DNA of 64,000 nt, taken from contig NZ_JARNTX010000002.1 of the NCBI RefSeq assembly GCF_029433095.1, forward strand, positions 124,001-188,000, given 5' to 3'. The translations under genes were made by a program, and so were the position numbers. The DNA is from Hymenobacter sp. YC55. Lineage in GTDB: Bacteria; Bacteroidota; Bacteroidia; Cytophagales; Hymenobacteraceae. The notes below the pieces were generated by a model. The model had not been told where the DNA came from. It saw nothing but the letters and a program-made list of their open reading frames with translations, and did no database searches. Within the stretch, counting starts at the first letter, position 1; every line of letters begins with the position of its first letter. Of the stretch, positions 8,345-16,444 are shown piece by piece.

Positions 8345-9094
8345 TTAACCTATAAGCCCCAATCCGAAGAAAAACAGCAACTGTAGCATGTATATAAAGG
8401 GGGCTAGCTCGTTGCGCTTCACAAAGTCGGAGCGGTTGAAAAACACCTGCAGGATGAGAGATACCATGAACCACCCCTTGAAGTTTTGGAGCGGAATAAC
8501 GTCGAAGCGCCACTGCCAGAAGTTGTAGCGCACGGCTATGGGCTCCAGGCAAGCATCGAGACCTACCATGAGCAGCGCTGCTACCAGTGCACGCACAAAG
8601 GCCGGCACCGGCAGATAGCGTGCTAGAATGCCAGTTGTGTAGGTGAGCATCAGCCAATTAACGCCTACCAGCAACGGCACGCCTATCCACTGCAACCCTA
8701 GCGTAGGGCCGTACTTGTAGAACCCAAACACCAGCCCCGTGCGGACGCCAACCACCTCCACAAAAAAGCCAACGGCCGTTGTTACCAAGCAAAACCACAC
8801 AAATGCCACGCTGCGGTTGGGCTGAAATGCCAGCAACAGTCCTACCGTGAGCAGCAGATTCAGAGGTACAAACTGTAGGTAAAAGGCTGGATTTTCCGAG
8901 AAACCTAGCCCCAAAAAGCCGGTGATATGAAACAGAAGCAGCACACCTTGCGCAACACGTAGCCGCCGTCGTTGGGCGCTCAGTTGTGTTGTTGCCGGGG
9001 CCAAATATTGTTGAGTCGGGTCGGGCATGAAAGGAAAAAGTGGAATATGAATCTCAAACAGAGAATTTTGAATCGGCCGTTCGCTCAACTGCAT
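8345..9094 (-). CDS. cruF: Carotenoid biosynthesis membrane protein, CruF-like hydratase
   Basis: The 249-codon ORF encodes six to seven hydrophobic segments with the conserved run GFFVEVVGVRTGLVFGFYKYG, quoted here as its core VEVVGVRTG..FG.Y.YG, and LDACLEPIAVRYNFWQW. These are typical of the CruF/DUF422 carotenoid 1,2-hydratase family of the inner membrane. The enzyme adds water to the acyclic psi end of carotenoids such as gamma-carotene. The neighbour 45 bp upstream on the same strand is crtD, which acts on the 1-hydroxylated product, so the pair fits a flexixanthin/saproxanthin-type pathway. A second ATG at 9026-9028 (MPDPTQQYL) may be the true start, because the first 22 residues look non-conserved. 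Confidence 0.8.
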   Translation of the reverse strand: MQLSERPIQNSLFEIHIPLFPFMPDPTQQYLAPATTQLSAQRRRLRVAQGVLLLFHITGFLGLGFSENPAFYLQFVPLNLLLTVGLLLAFQPNRSVAFVWFCLVTTAVGFFVEVVGVRTGLVFGFYKYGPTLGLQWIGVPLLVGVNWLMLTYTTGILARYLPVPAFVRALVAALLMVGLDACLEPIAVRYNFWQWRFDVIPLQNFKGWFMVSLILQVFFNRSDFVKRNELAPFIYMLQLLFFFGLGLIG

Positions 9095-9139
9095 ACGTCT
9101 GTCGAGAGCAACACGAAGTCAATTCAGAACGCAGAGTTC

Positions 9140-10642
9140 TCAACTCATAAGTAAGTCAGAAACGATTCGGGCGGAAAGTAAGCAGAGGGGAATGCCGCCC
9201 CCGGGGTGCACCGAGCCGCCGCAAAAGTACAGTCCTTCCAACTTACGCGAAAAGTTGGGATGACGCAGGAAAGCTGCCAGCTGATTGTTGCTGGAACTGC
9301 CGTACAACGCCCCGCCAAACGACGAGGTGCGCCCAGCAATGCCCGGCGGGTCCCAGACGTGCTCGGCCCGGATGAGGGGAGCCACGTCGGTGCCAAGGGC
9401 TTTGCTTACGCGGGTTAGCACGGCTTGTCGGGTTTGGTTGATGAGAGCCGGCCAGTCCTGCCCCTGGTCATGGGGTACGTTCACCATCACAAACCAGTTT
9501 TCGTGGCCCGGCGGCGCATCGGTGGGCGTATGCCCGCTCGTGATGTTGACGTACACGGTGGGGTCGGTGCTAACCGTCTTTTGCTGGAAAATGGCCTCGA
9601 ATTCCTGCTGATAGTTTTCCGAGAAAAAGATGTTGTGCACCCCCAGCTCCGGAAAGCGCCGCGCTACTCCCCAATAAAAAATCAGGGCCGATGACGAGCG
9701 GGGCTGGCTTAGCGTGCGCTCCGGTGCGGGCTGTGTGGGCAGCAAGCGGCGGTAGGTAGGCACCACGTCCATGTTGCTGACTACCAGCCCAAAGTCATAC
9801 ACGTCCTGCGCTGTCCGGACGCCGGTTACGCGGCCATCGGCGGTCAGAATTTCCAGCACGGGTTCCTGGTAACGAAACTGCACGCCGAGCTCTTCGGCCA
9901 GTCGAACTAAACTCTGGGCAATGGCATAGATACCGCCTTCGGGGTAGTACGCGCCCAGCCCGTGCTCTAAGTGCGGAATCATGCTGAGCGTGGCCGGCGC
10001 CTGGTACGGGTCGGAGCCGTTGTAAGTGGCAAACCGGTCGAAGAGCTGCACGAGGCGCGCATCCTGCGGAAAAGCCGACTGGTGCCGCTGGTGCATGGTT
10101 TCCAGCAAACCCAGCTGTGGCACGGCCGCTACTGCTTTCAGCACCTCGGGGCTGAGGTAGGTTTTGGCTCGGTGCAACGACTTTTGCAGAAACGTGCCTG
10201 CCGTAGCCGAGTAGGAGCGCCGGCTGCGCGCCAGAAAAGCCAGCACATCGGCGGCCGGAACGTGCAGCTTGGTTTCCACTTCGGCCGCAAACTTCTCTTC
10301 GTCGGCCCAGGCGGTGAGGCGGGTGCCGTCGGCGAAAAAGTACTGCGTAATCGGGTCGAGCCGCTGGTAGCGGAAATAGTCTTTGGGGTTGCGGCCAGCC
10401 AGCTCAAACAGTTCATCGACGAGGTGCGGCAACGTAAACAACGACGGCCCCCCATCGAACCGGTAGCCGCCCGGCAGCTCCAACTGGTGCATCTTGCCTC
10501 CGAAGCTCGCCTGTGCCTCAAACACCGTAACGCGGTGCCCCCGCACGGCCAGCCGAACCGCCGTGGCAATGCCGGCTATGCCCGCCCCAACGACGGCAAC
10601 AGGTTGCGAAGAAGGAGAAACGAATGGTTGATGGCGAGCCAC
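9140..10642 (-). CDS. crtD: 1-hydroxycarotenoid 3,4-desaturase (CrtD), phytoene-desaturase family
   Basis: This 500-residue FAD-dependent protein has a Rossmann dinucleotide motif near the N-terminus (VAVVGAGIAGIATAVRLA, then FEAQASFGGKM). The block FDGGPSLFTLP..DELFELAGRNPKDYF..LDP is characteristic of CrtD-type desaturases. The C-terminal flavin motif is YFCGGSVHPGGGIPLCLLSA. It would introduce the 3,4-double bond in 1-hydroxy-carotenoids. It probably forms an operon with cruF directly downstream. Distinguishing CrtD from other CrtI-family members rests on that block and on the cruF neighbour. Confidence 0.8.
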   Translation of the reverse strand: MARHQPFVSPSSQPVAVVGAGIAGIATAVRLAVRGHRVTVFEAQASFGGKMHQLELPGGYRFDGGPSLFTLPHLVDELFELAGRNPKDYFRYQRLDPITQYFFADGTRLTAWADEEKFAAEVETKLHVPAADVLAFLARSRRSYSATAGTFLQKSLHRAKTYLSPEVLKAVAAVPQLGLLETMHQRHQSAFPQDARLVQLFDRFATYNGSDPYQAPATLSMIPHLEHGLGAYYPEGGIYAIAQSLVRLAEELGVQFRYQEPVLEILTADGRVTGVRTAQDVYDFGLVVSNMDVVPTYRRLLPTQPAPERTLSQPRSSSALIFYWGVARRFPELGVHNIFFSENYQQEFEAIFQQKTVSTDPTVYVNITSGHTPTDAPPGHENWFVMVNVPHDQGQDWPALINQTRQAVLTRVSKALGTDVAPLIRAEHVWDPPGIAGRTSSFGGALYGSSSNNQLAAFLRHPNFSRKLEGLYFCGGSVHPGGGIPLCLLSARIVSDLLMS

Positions 10643-10852
10643 AGAGTGAAGTAGAAGTTAGGTTGTAAGTAGCTATAACTCGAAAATGCGCTTTATGGCT
10701 TCGGTTTCGAAATTAAAAAGACAGCCAACAGCGGGGCCACTGCAAATTCTTAAGGTAAATAGCCTTTTGTCTGTAATGCCACCCGCGTTTTTACGATTCA
10801 TAGAAGCGTGACTGCAAATGGTAAATTACCAGGTGTTACTCTTCAGATATAG

Positions 10853-10860
10853 TAGATTTG
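10853..10860 (+). promoter_or_regulatory. -7 box (TAGATTTG) upstream of the SPFH gene pair
   Basis: TAGATTTG matches TAnnTTTG exactly. No convincing TTG -33 element is seen 17-23 nt upstream. The box overlaps the TTG start codon of the small ORF at 10858, which argues for a slightly later start of that ORF. Confidence 0.45.
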
Positions 10861-11142
10861 AATATTTACTCAACGTCGGTGAAAAGTACTTTCTACTCGC
10901 GCATAGTCTTCTGGTTGCTATTCTATGTCGTGGTGCTGCCATATGCCGTGCCAGCGTGTCTCGACTGGCTGAGCCGACCCTCTAACTGGTGGCTAGGTTG
11001 CGGCATCCTGGGGTTTCTAGGACTGGCTGCCGGTGTAGCCTTGTCGTTGTACCAGGCTAGCCGATTTCTCGCTGCTTATTTCCTTAAGTCTAATTCCACT
11101 CCTCCATCATCTTCTAATTCTAAATGGCCCAATATCAACTAA
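10858..11142 (+). CDS. Small two-TM membrane protein overlapping the SPFH gene
   Basis: The ORF is at most 94 residues with a TTG start and no internal ATG. Two hydrophobic segments are clear (about 17-35, IVFWLLFYVVVLPYAVP, and 45-70, WLGCGILGFLGLAAGVAL). Because a promoter-like box covers the TTG, a GTG seven codons later (VKSTFYSR) is a reasonable alternative. The 3' end overlaps the following SPFH gene by 19 nt, suggesting translational coupling. I do not recognise the family; the coding call rests on hydrophobicity and overlap. Confidence 0.5.
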   Translation: MNIYSTSVKSTFYSRIVFWLLFYVVVLPYAVPACLDWLSRPSNWWLGCGILGFLGLAAGVALSLYQASRFLAAYFLKSNSTPPSSSNSKWPNIN

Positions 11143-12011
11143 ACCCCAGCCGTAATTGGCTGAAACCACTTGTCTTCGTTGGCTTACTGCTGCTGGCGCT
11201 TGTAGCGGGTTGTAGTTTGATTAAGGTGGAGCGCATTGATGCTGGCAACGTGGGCATTAAAGTGAACCTAGCCGGCTCGGGCCGCGGCGTCGACGACATT
11301 ACTTACACCACTGGTTGGGTGTTCTACAGTCCGCTGAGTACAGCTGTGTACGAGTTTCCAGTGTACACCCAACACAAAGAATACGAGGAGTTTGAGGTGC
11401 AGAGCAAGGACGGCTCCAGTTTCGGCGTGGCCCCAAGCCTCAACTACTATATCCAATCGGATAAGGTAGACGATATCTTCCGGCAGTACCGCCGCCCATT
11501 GCCTGCTATTGAAGACGGCTTCCTGAAGACGGCCGTGTACGAGGCTTACCGCGTCGCTACTAACCGCTATACCGCCGACAGCCTCATTAGCAACCGTGGC
11601 AACTACGAGGCACGGGTGAAAGCCAACTTGGTAGCGCAGCTCCAGAACATGGGCTTCCTTGTGCAGCAAATCACCACTAAGTTGGAGCCGCCAGCCAGCC
11701 TCAAAGCCGCCATCGATGCTAAGAATACGGCCGTTCAAACGGGCTTGCAAACTGAAAACCGCATCCGACAGGCTGAAGCCCAAGCCCGCATCAACATCGC
11801 CGAAGCGGAAGGCCGAGCCAAAGCCATCCGCATTGCCGCCGATGCCCAAGCATATGCCAACGAAAAACAGCAACAGTCACTCACGCCGCTACTAGTGCAA
11901 ATGCGGTGGATAGAAGCCTGGGAGAAAGGCGGTAGCAATGTGCCTACCTACACCGGTGGCTCCGGCAACCAGTTTCTGATGCAGATGCCCACGCCAAGCG
12001 CAGGCAAGTAG
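11124..12011 (+). CDS. SPFH/band-7 (prohibitin-like) lipoprotein
   Basis: This 295-residue protein has an N-terminal hydrophobic segment ending in a lipobox-like LVAGC (Cys30). A band-7/SPFH domain follows (about 36-215: ERIDAGNVGIKVNLAG, EFPVYTQHKEY, VQQITTKLEPPASLKAAIDAK). Next comes an Ala/Glu-rich helical coil (ENRIRQAEAQARINIAEAEG...) typical of prohibitin and flotillin tails. Such proteins form oligomeric rings on membranes and modulate proteases or membrane domains. A lipid anchor instead of a plain TM helix is an inference from the lipobox. It is coupled to the small membrane protein upstream. Confidence 0.85.
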   Translation: MAQYQLNPSRNWLKPLVFVGLLLLALVAGCSLIKVERIDAGNVGIKVNLAGSGRGVDDITYTTGWVFYSPLSTAVYEFPVYTQHKEYEEFEVQSKDGSSFGVAPSLNYYIQSDKVDDIFRQYRRPLPAIEDGFLKTAVYEAYRVATNRYTADSLISNRGNYEARVKANLVAQLQNMGFLVQQITTKLEPPASLKAAIDAKNTAVQTGLQTENRIRQAEAQARINIAEAEGRAKAIRIAADAQAYANEKQQQSLTPLLVQMRWIEAWEKGGSNVPTYTGGSGNQFLMQMPTPSAGK

Positions 12012-12014
12012 TTG

Positions 12015-13202
12015 TCACTCCACGGCCAGCACTAGGCCCTTCAGATACTCGCCTTCGGGGTGGAACAAGCTTACGGGGTGGTCGGCGGGCTGGGTGAGGC
12101 GGTGCAGGATGCGGGCTGGGCGGCCCGCTTCGATGGCAGCGGCCAGCACGGCACCCTCAAACAGCTCCGCCGATACCACCTGCGAGCAGCTGAACGTGAA
12201 CAGCAACCCACCCGGCGCAATCTGCTTGATGCCAGCTGCATTCAGGCGCTTGTAGCCCATCAGGGCGTTGTGGCGGGCTGAGAGGTGCTTGGCAAACGCC
12301 GGTGGGTCGAGGACGATGAGGTCGTACTGTTCTTCACTGGCTTTTAGGAAGCTGAACACGTCTTCGGCATAGGCAGCGTGCTTGCTTTCGAGGCCGGTGA
12401 GGGCAGCGTTCCGCTCGGTTAGCTCGATGGCCTTCTTGCTGGAATCAACGGAGTGCACCAGTTCGGCGCCAGCTTGCAACGCGTAGGAGCTGAAGCCGCC
12501 GGTGTAGCAGAACGTGTTGAGCACGCGGCGGCCAGGAGCGTAGCGGGCCAGCAAGCTGCGGTTGTCGCGCTGGTCGATGAAGAAGCCGGTTTTCTGGCCG
12601 GTTTCCCAATCCACCGCGAAAGGGTGGCCGTTTTCCTGCACGATGTGCTCCGCGCCGTTGCTTTCGCCCAGCAAGTAGCCATTCTTGGCATCAGGGGCAG
12701 CCTTGGCGGGTACGGTTTCGGCACTCTTGTCGTAAATAGCGCGGAGACCGGGAATCACTGTCTGCAAGGCCGCCGCAATAAGTGGGCGCGCCTTGTACAT
12801 GCCGGCGCTGTGGGCCTGCACCACCGCCACGTCGCCATACACGTCAATGATAAGGCCGGGCAGCCCGTCGCCCTCGGCGTGCGTAAGGCGGTAGACGTTG
12901 GTGGTGCCGGTGCCCGTCAGGCCGAGGCCCTGCCGAAGCTGGTAGGCGTTGCGGATGCGAGCTTCCCAAAAGCCGGCGTCGGGTAGTTGGGCCGCGGGGC
13001 CGAAGTCGAGCATGCGCACGGCAATAGACCCTGGCGCATAGTGGCCCATACCCAATAATTCACCATTGGAGGCCTGCACCATCACCACTTCGCCCTCCAC
13101 TACCTCACCTTGCATGCGAGCAATGGCCCCGGAAAATACCCATGGATGACGACGACGAAGGGATTGATCTTTACCTGGCTTAAGCGTGACGGAAGCGGGC
13201 AT
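12015..13202 (-). CDS. Class I SAM-dependent 23S rRNA methyltransferase, RlmI-like
   Basis: From the ATG at 13200-13202 the protein is 395 residues, matching RlmI length. A PUA domain lies at the N-terminus (KPGKDQSLRRRHPWVFSGAI). The catalytic Rossmann domain follows: GFFIDQRDNR, VLNTFCYTGGFSSYAL (SAM loop), VDSSKKAIEL, and LDPPAFAKH. The enzyme should methylate a cytosine (m5C) in 23S rRNA. The reading frame stays open upstream to 13331, but the promoter box at 13234-13241 lies inside that extension, so the shorter start is preferred. The stop lies only 3 nt from the end of the convergent SPFH gene. Confidence 0.88.
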   Translation of the reverse strand: MPASVTLKPGKDQSLRRRHPWVFSGAIARMQGEVVEGEVVMVQASNGELLGMGHYAPGSIAVRMLDFGPAAQLPDAGFWEARIRNAYQLRQGLGLTGTGTTNVYRLTHAEGDGLPGLIIDVYGDVAVVQAHSAGMYKARPLIAAALQTVIPGLRAIYDKSAETVPAKAAPDAKNGYLLGESNGAEHIVQENGHPFAVDWETGQKTGFFIDQRDNRSLLARYAPGRRVLNTFCYTGGFSSYALQAGAELVHSVDSSKKAIELTERNAALTGLESKHAAYAEDVFSFLKASEEQYDLIVLDPPAFAKHLSARHNALMGYKRLNAAGIKQIAPGGLLFTFSCSQVVSAELFEGAVLAAAIEAGRPARILHRLTQPADHPVSLFHPEGEYLKGLVLAVE

Positions 13203-13233
13203 GGTGCGGGAATTCAAACGAAACAAGAAAACG

Positions 13234-13267
13234 CAAAGGTACGCCAAAGCCATTTGGCCTTCTCCAA
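13234..13267 (-). promoter_or_regulatory. Promoter for the RlmI-like gene
   Basis: The minus strand reads TTG (13265-13267), 23 nt, then TACCTTTG (13234-13241), a perfect TAnnTTTG box. The predicted transcript would start about 30 nt before the ATG at 13202. Confidence 0.6.
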
Positions 13268-13383
13268 CTCCTGCTATTCCTTTGAAAAAGACCACGTACC
13301 AAAGGCGTGGACCACCACGAGCAGAAACCACTTAGCCCACTTGCTAACAAGAAAATCAGTGGAAGAATTTATCTTGTTTCATC

Positions 13384-13845
13384 ATGCACACCATCCGGAT
13401 CCTCGATTACGAACCAGCCCACCAGCCAGTGTTTCGCGCCCTCAACGAAGAATGGATAACTCAGTTCTTTGTGATGGAAACCCCCGATTACCAAATGCTT
13501 GACGAGCCGCAGCGGTATATTCTGGAGCCCGGCGGTGCCATTCTGATGGCTGAGCACGCGGGCCAGCTAGTAGGTACGTGTGCGCTAATCAACGAAGGCC
13601 ACGGCGTGTTCGAATTGGCTAAGATGGCGGTGTCGCCGGCTGCGCAAGGCCTTGGAGTAGGCTATGCGTTGGGGCAGGCCGCCATCCAGAAAGCGCGTCA
13701 ATTGGGTGCCCATGAACTCGAACTGCTGTCGAATTCGCGCCTCACGCCAGCCCTAGCTTTGTACCGCAAACTAGGCTTTCGCGACGTGCCCATACCAACT
13801 AGCCCCTACCAGCGAACAGACGTGAAGATGGCGCTCGATCTGTAA
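13384..13845 (+). CDS. GNAT-family N-acetyltransferase
   Basis: This 153-residue protein has the GNAT core. A beta-strand stretch (HGVFELAKMAVSPAAQGLG, motif A strand plus acetyl-CoA loop) is followed by VGYALGQAAIQKARQLG and a C-terminal ALYRKLGF, the standard GNAT ending. It transfers an acetyl group from acetyl-CoA to an unknown amine. It is divergent from the RlmI-like gene. TATCTTGT at about 13370 is a partial -7 box close to the start. Confidence 0.85.
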   Translation: MHTIRILDYEPAHQPVFRALNEEWITQFFVMETPDYQMLDEPQRYILEPGGAILMAEHAGQLVGTCALINEGHGVFELAKMAVSPAAQGLGVGYALGQAAIQKARQLGAHELELLSNSRLTPALALYRKLGFRDVPIPTSPYQRTDVKMALDL

Positions 13846-13872
13846 CAGAGCCAAGTGTTTGCGTTGGCTTGG

Positions 13873-14415
13873 CTATGCAAACGGATCAAGCCAGGCAATA
13901 AGGATGGCAAGCGCGCCAGCCGCTGCAAGAATACCCCACACGAGCCCGCCACCTAGCGCCAACCCTATAAGCCCGATAGGCACCGCCAAAAAGCCAAGTA
14001 TCCCGAATACTGTGGTGCCGAGCCCTACCTCCGCCGGTTTGCGTGCTGCCCCAGCCTTGTGGCGCACCGCCTGCGTAGCCGACCGACTGGCCTGTGGGGT
14101 TGCTGACATCCGAACCAAGCCCTGCGCTACTGCTGTGCGCAACGTTTGCCGTAGCTGCCGAGGCTTCAGTCGGTGCAGGCGGCGTGTTGGAGCGGCTAGC
14201 ACTGGTTCTGGTGTTGCTTCAGGTGCTACTACTGTCGCTGCTTCAGTTGCAACCGTGGCGGGCTGAGTAACTGGCGACGAAGCTGTTGGCTGGAAGAGGT
14301 AAGCAGGTTGGGTGCTACTGCAACTGGCCGTAAAAGCCAACACGAGCAAAGCGGTAGACAGACGCCGAAAAGGCCGCACGCGGCGGGCAGAAGTGAAACA
14401 GATGTGCATAAGCAA
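13873..14415 (-). CDS. Putative lipoprotein with Thr/Ala-rich linker and C-terminal TM region
   Basis: This 180-residue protein starts with a basic, hydrophobic leader ending FTASC (Cys32), a probable lipobox. A long Ala/Thr/Pro-rich segment and an Arg-rich region follow (RRLHRLKPRQLRQTLR). The C-terminus is a ~55-residue Gly/Ala/Ile-rich hydrophobic hairpin (VFGILGFLAVPIGLIGLALG...). The architecture recalls short Bacteroidota lipoproteins of unknown function. MHICFTSA, two codons in, is an alternative start. The function is not recognised. Confidence 0.6.
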   Translation of the reverse strand: MLMHICFTSARRVRPFRRLSTALLVLAFTASCSSTQPAYLFQPTASSPVTQPATVATEAATVVAPEATPEPVLAAPTRRLHRLKPRQLRQTLRTAVAQGLVRMSATPQASRSATQAVRHKAGAARKPAEVGLGTTVFGILGFLAVPIGLIGLALGGGLVWGILAAAGALAILIAWLDPFA

Positions 14416-14502
14416 AACCAGATTCCAAGCAATATACGCTGCTTGACCTAGGCGTATACGGCAGAGGTGCCCGTAACGCTACCCGTCGCCTAATTTCATA
14501 GC

Positions 14503-14958
14503 CTAGCGCCTGCCTACGAGCCCAAACCAGCGTCGGTAAATGGGCCGTCGCCACGCAAACTGTGCCCACATCACCGGGTACAGCAGCCGGTCGAGCAGGC
14601 TGGAGGCAGTGCGGTACTCGATATCCTCTACTATGTAGCAGCCTCCGCCAGGGGCAGGCTGCATCAGGTGGCGATGCTGCCAGTAGCGAAGCGGAACCGG
14701 TAGCACTTGGCCTTTATCCACAAAGTAATGCGTGCCATCGGGCATGATGCCATCGTCGGTAATGAGCGAGGTCCAGCGCCGGCGCAAAGGGCCTGCACCT
14801 AACTCGATATGTACCTCGTCGCCACGCTGGCAGCCATCAAAGCGGAGCAAACGGAATGGCGGAAACGGTGGAGCCAAAGCCAGAAACAACTCCCGCGTGA
14901 AGCCAGCAGAAACCTGAGCGGGTGAAGCAGCTACGTGCGTGCGGAGGTAAAGGTGCAT
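14503..14958 (-). CDS. SRPBCC (START-like) family protein
   Basis: This 151-residue protein has the look of a ligand-binding SRPBCC fold: an opening strand (MHLYLRTHVAASPAQVSAGF), a middle with FPPFRLLRFDGCQRGDEV, and a long C-terminal helix (LLDRLLYPVMWAQFAWRRP). Related proteins are annotated as cyclase/dehydrase-like or cell-division-inhibitor-like ligand binders. No catalytic residues can be assigned. It is transcribed towards the lipoprotein gene at 13873 with an 87-bp gap. Confidence 0.6.
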   Translation of the reverse strand: MHLYLRTHVAASPAQVSAGFTRELFLALAPPFPPFRLLRFDGCQRGDEVHIELGAGPLRRRWTSLITDDGIMPDGTHYFVDKGQVLPVPLRYWQHRHLMQPAPGGGCYIVEDIEYRTASSLLDRLLYPVMWAQFAWRRPIYRRWFGLVGRR

Positions 14959-15128
14959 GGATGGTTAGTAGGACAATATGGATGAGGTGCTTGATATACA
15001 GCAAGACCTTTCCTTTTCAAGGAATTTATAGTAATATAGATATCCTAACATGGGTATGTGTGGTGAGCTGAGTGTTGCATCCCGAAAGCAACTGCTACTC
15101 CTTTACTGTAACCTCAAACTTTGTTGAA

Positions 15129-15626
15129 ATGATTTCTAGAAGCTGGTTCCTGGCAAGTTGTTTTACACTAATACTAGTTGGCGGTTGCCAAACCCAAAGT
15201 CAGAACAAAACTTCTTCAAATCTAACCTTCGCTCATGTCCCTATTGATACTAGGGCAGGAGGCAAAATTTTCGCAAGTAAGGATGACGCCAAAAAATGGA
15301 CCAAGAAGCACAGGGACGATTTCGGTAGAGGTAACGCAAACGAAAACAAGTATGGACGAGCGCATTATTTTTCTAATACATTCCTAAAAACAATAATGGA
15401 GCAACAAGAGTGCGAGGGTTTAAACTTTTACGTATCGCGCGATAATGGTGAAGCAAGGTTGATTGTTGTAGGTGTTAATAAAGCGGGTAAAGACTTGACC
15501 GGAACATACAATGATGTTGATCCGTCAGGGGTTAAAACAACTGAGGTACGGGATTATTTGATTGGGTATAGTGAAATGAAATGCCCTAATAATTGTGATG
15601 ATACGAGTGTTCTACTAGCAGATTAA
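15129..15626 (+). CDS. Hypothetical lipoprotein, AT-rich gene
   Basis: From the ATG at 15129 the protein is 165 residues with a clear lipoprotein signal (MISRSWFLASCFTLILVGGC, Cys20). The remainder is polar with DAKKWTKKHRDD, a possible Cys pair (QQECEGLNF, and MKCPNNC near the end), and no family I recognise. The open frame extends upstream to 15072, but the lipobox fixes the start. Its base composition is clearly AT-richer than the flanks. It is followed after 18 bp by a membrane protein and then a histidine kinase, suggesting one unit. Confidence 0.65.
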   Translation: MISRSWFLASCFTLILVGGCQTQSQNKTSSNLTFAHVPIDTRAGGKIFASKDDAKKWTKKHRDDFGRGNANENKYGRAHYFSNTFLKTIMEQQECEGLNFYVSRDNGEARLIVVGVNKAGKDLTGTYNDVDPSGVKTTEVRDYLIGYSEMKCPNNCDDTSVLLAD

Positions 15627-15644
15627 TTTCAAACAATACGTGCC

Positions 15645-16433
15645 ATGAATATCTGGCTTGAGGCGATTCACCTTCTAAACCGGGTATTAGAGGCAGCACC
15701 CATGTTGCCATTCATTTCTTTATGGCTGCGACGCTCTACTGTAACTTATAAATTCAGACCTGTTGCCTATTATATCGAATTTGAGTTTGTGTTTTATATT
15801 TTAGATGTAGTAAGTAGAGCAATTTTCCGTAACAATGTCTATATATTTCATCTATCCACTGCAGTAGCTGTAGCACTTCTATCGGCTACTTATTACAGAC
15901 TTTTTCTGTCTAGTAGAATCAAGAATTATATAAAAATATCTTTAGTAGTTTTCGTATTCATTGCTTTTTTTGATGCCGCTTTTTTGAATGGTTTATTCAC
16001 AGATGTCAATAGCTATTCACAAGCTTTTGGTAGTATAATTCTAGTATCCCTCGCATTACTGCATATCATGCGCGTAAGCCGCACCAGTTTATATTTAGAA
16101 AGCCAACCAGATTTCTTTTTTAGTATCGCCGTTCTAGTTTATTTTTCCTACACCATAGTCACGTACGTAGCAACCAACATTATATATAATTCGGGTTACG
16201 ATGTTGCGACAACAGTGCGGTTAGATGACATAGTCAGCAGCCCGGACACTATTTTGTTTGCCATTCAAATGGGGCTGTTTGCCTGGATGTTCAGCTTCTT
16301 TCCCCTAGACATAGCCCCACTGCGGGCGCTTCCTTATTGGCTGCACTACAGCCAGTGGCACCCACGGACCTATAAGCTGTTGGGGCAGAAGACCATTGGT
16401 GTTGGTCACCTAACTACCACCGCTGAAAACTAA
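15645..16433 (+). CDS. Multi-pass membrane protein upstream of a histidine kinase
   Basis: This 262-residue protein has about seven hydrophobic segments (for example FVFYILDVVSRAIF, LSTAVAVALLSATYY, ISLVVFVFIAFFDAAF, AFGSIILVSLALLHI, FFSIAVLVYFSYTIV). There is no signal peptide and no catalytic motif. It ends 11 bp before the histidine kinase ORF and is probably co-transcribed, so it may serve as its membrane sensor. It is AT-rich like the lipoprotein gene before it. The family is not recognised. Confidence 0.65.
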   Translation: MNIWLEAIHLLNRVLEAAPMLPFISLWLRRSTVTYKFRPVAYYIEFEFVFYILDVVSRAIFRNNVYIFHLSTAVAVALLSATYYRLFLSSRIKNYIKISLVVFVFIAFFDAAFLNGLFTDVNSYSQAFGSIILVSLALLHIMRVSRTSLYLESQPDFFFSIAVLVYFSYTIVTYVATNIIYNSGYDVATTVRLDDIVSSPDTILFAIQMGLFAWMFSFFPLDIAPLRALPYWLHYSQWHPRTYKLLGQKTIGVGHLTTTAEN

Positions 16434-16444
16434 GTGGTCAGCTG

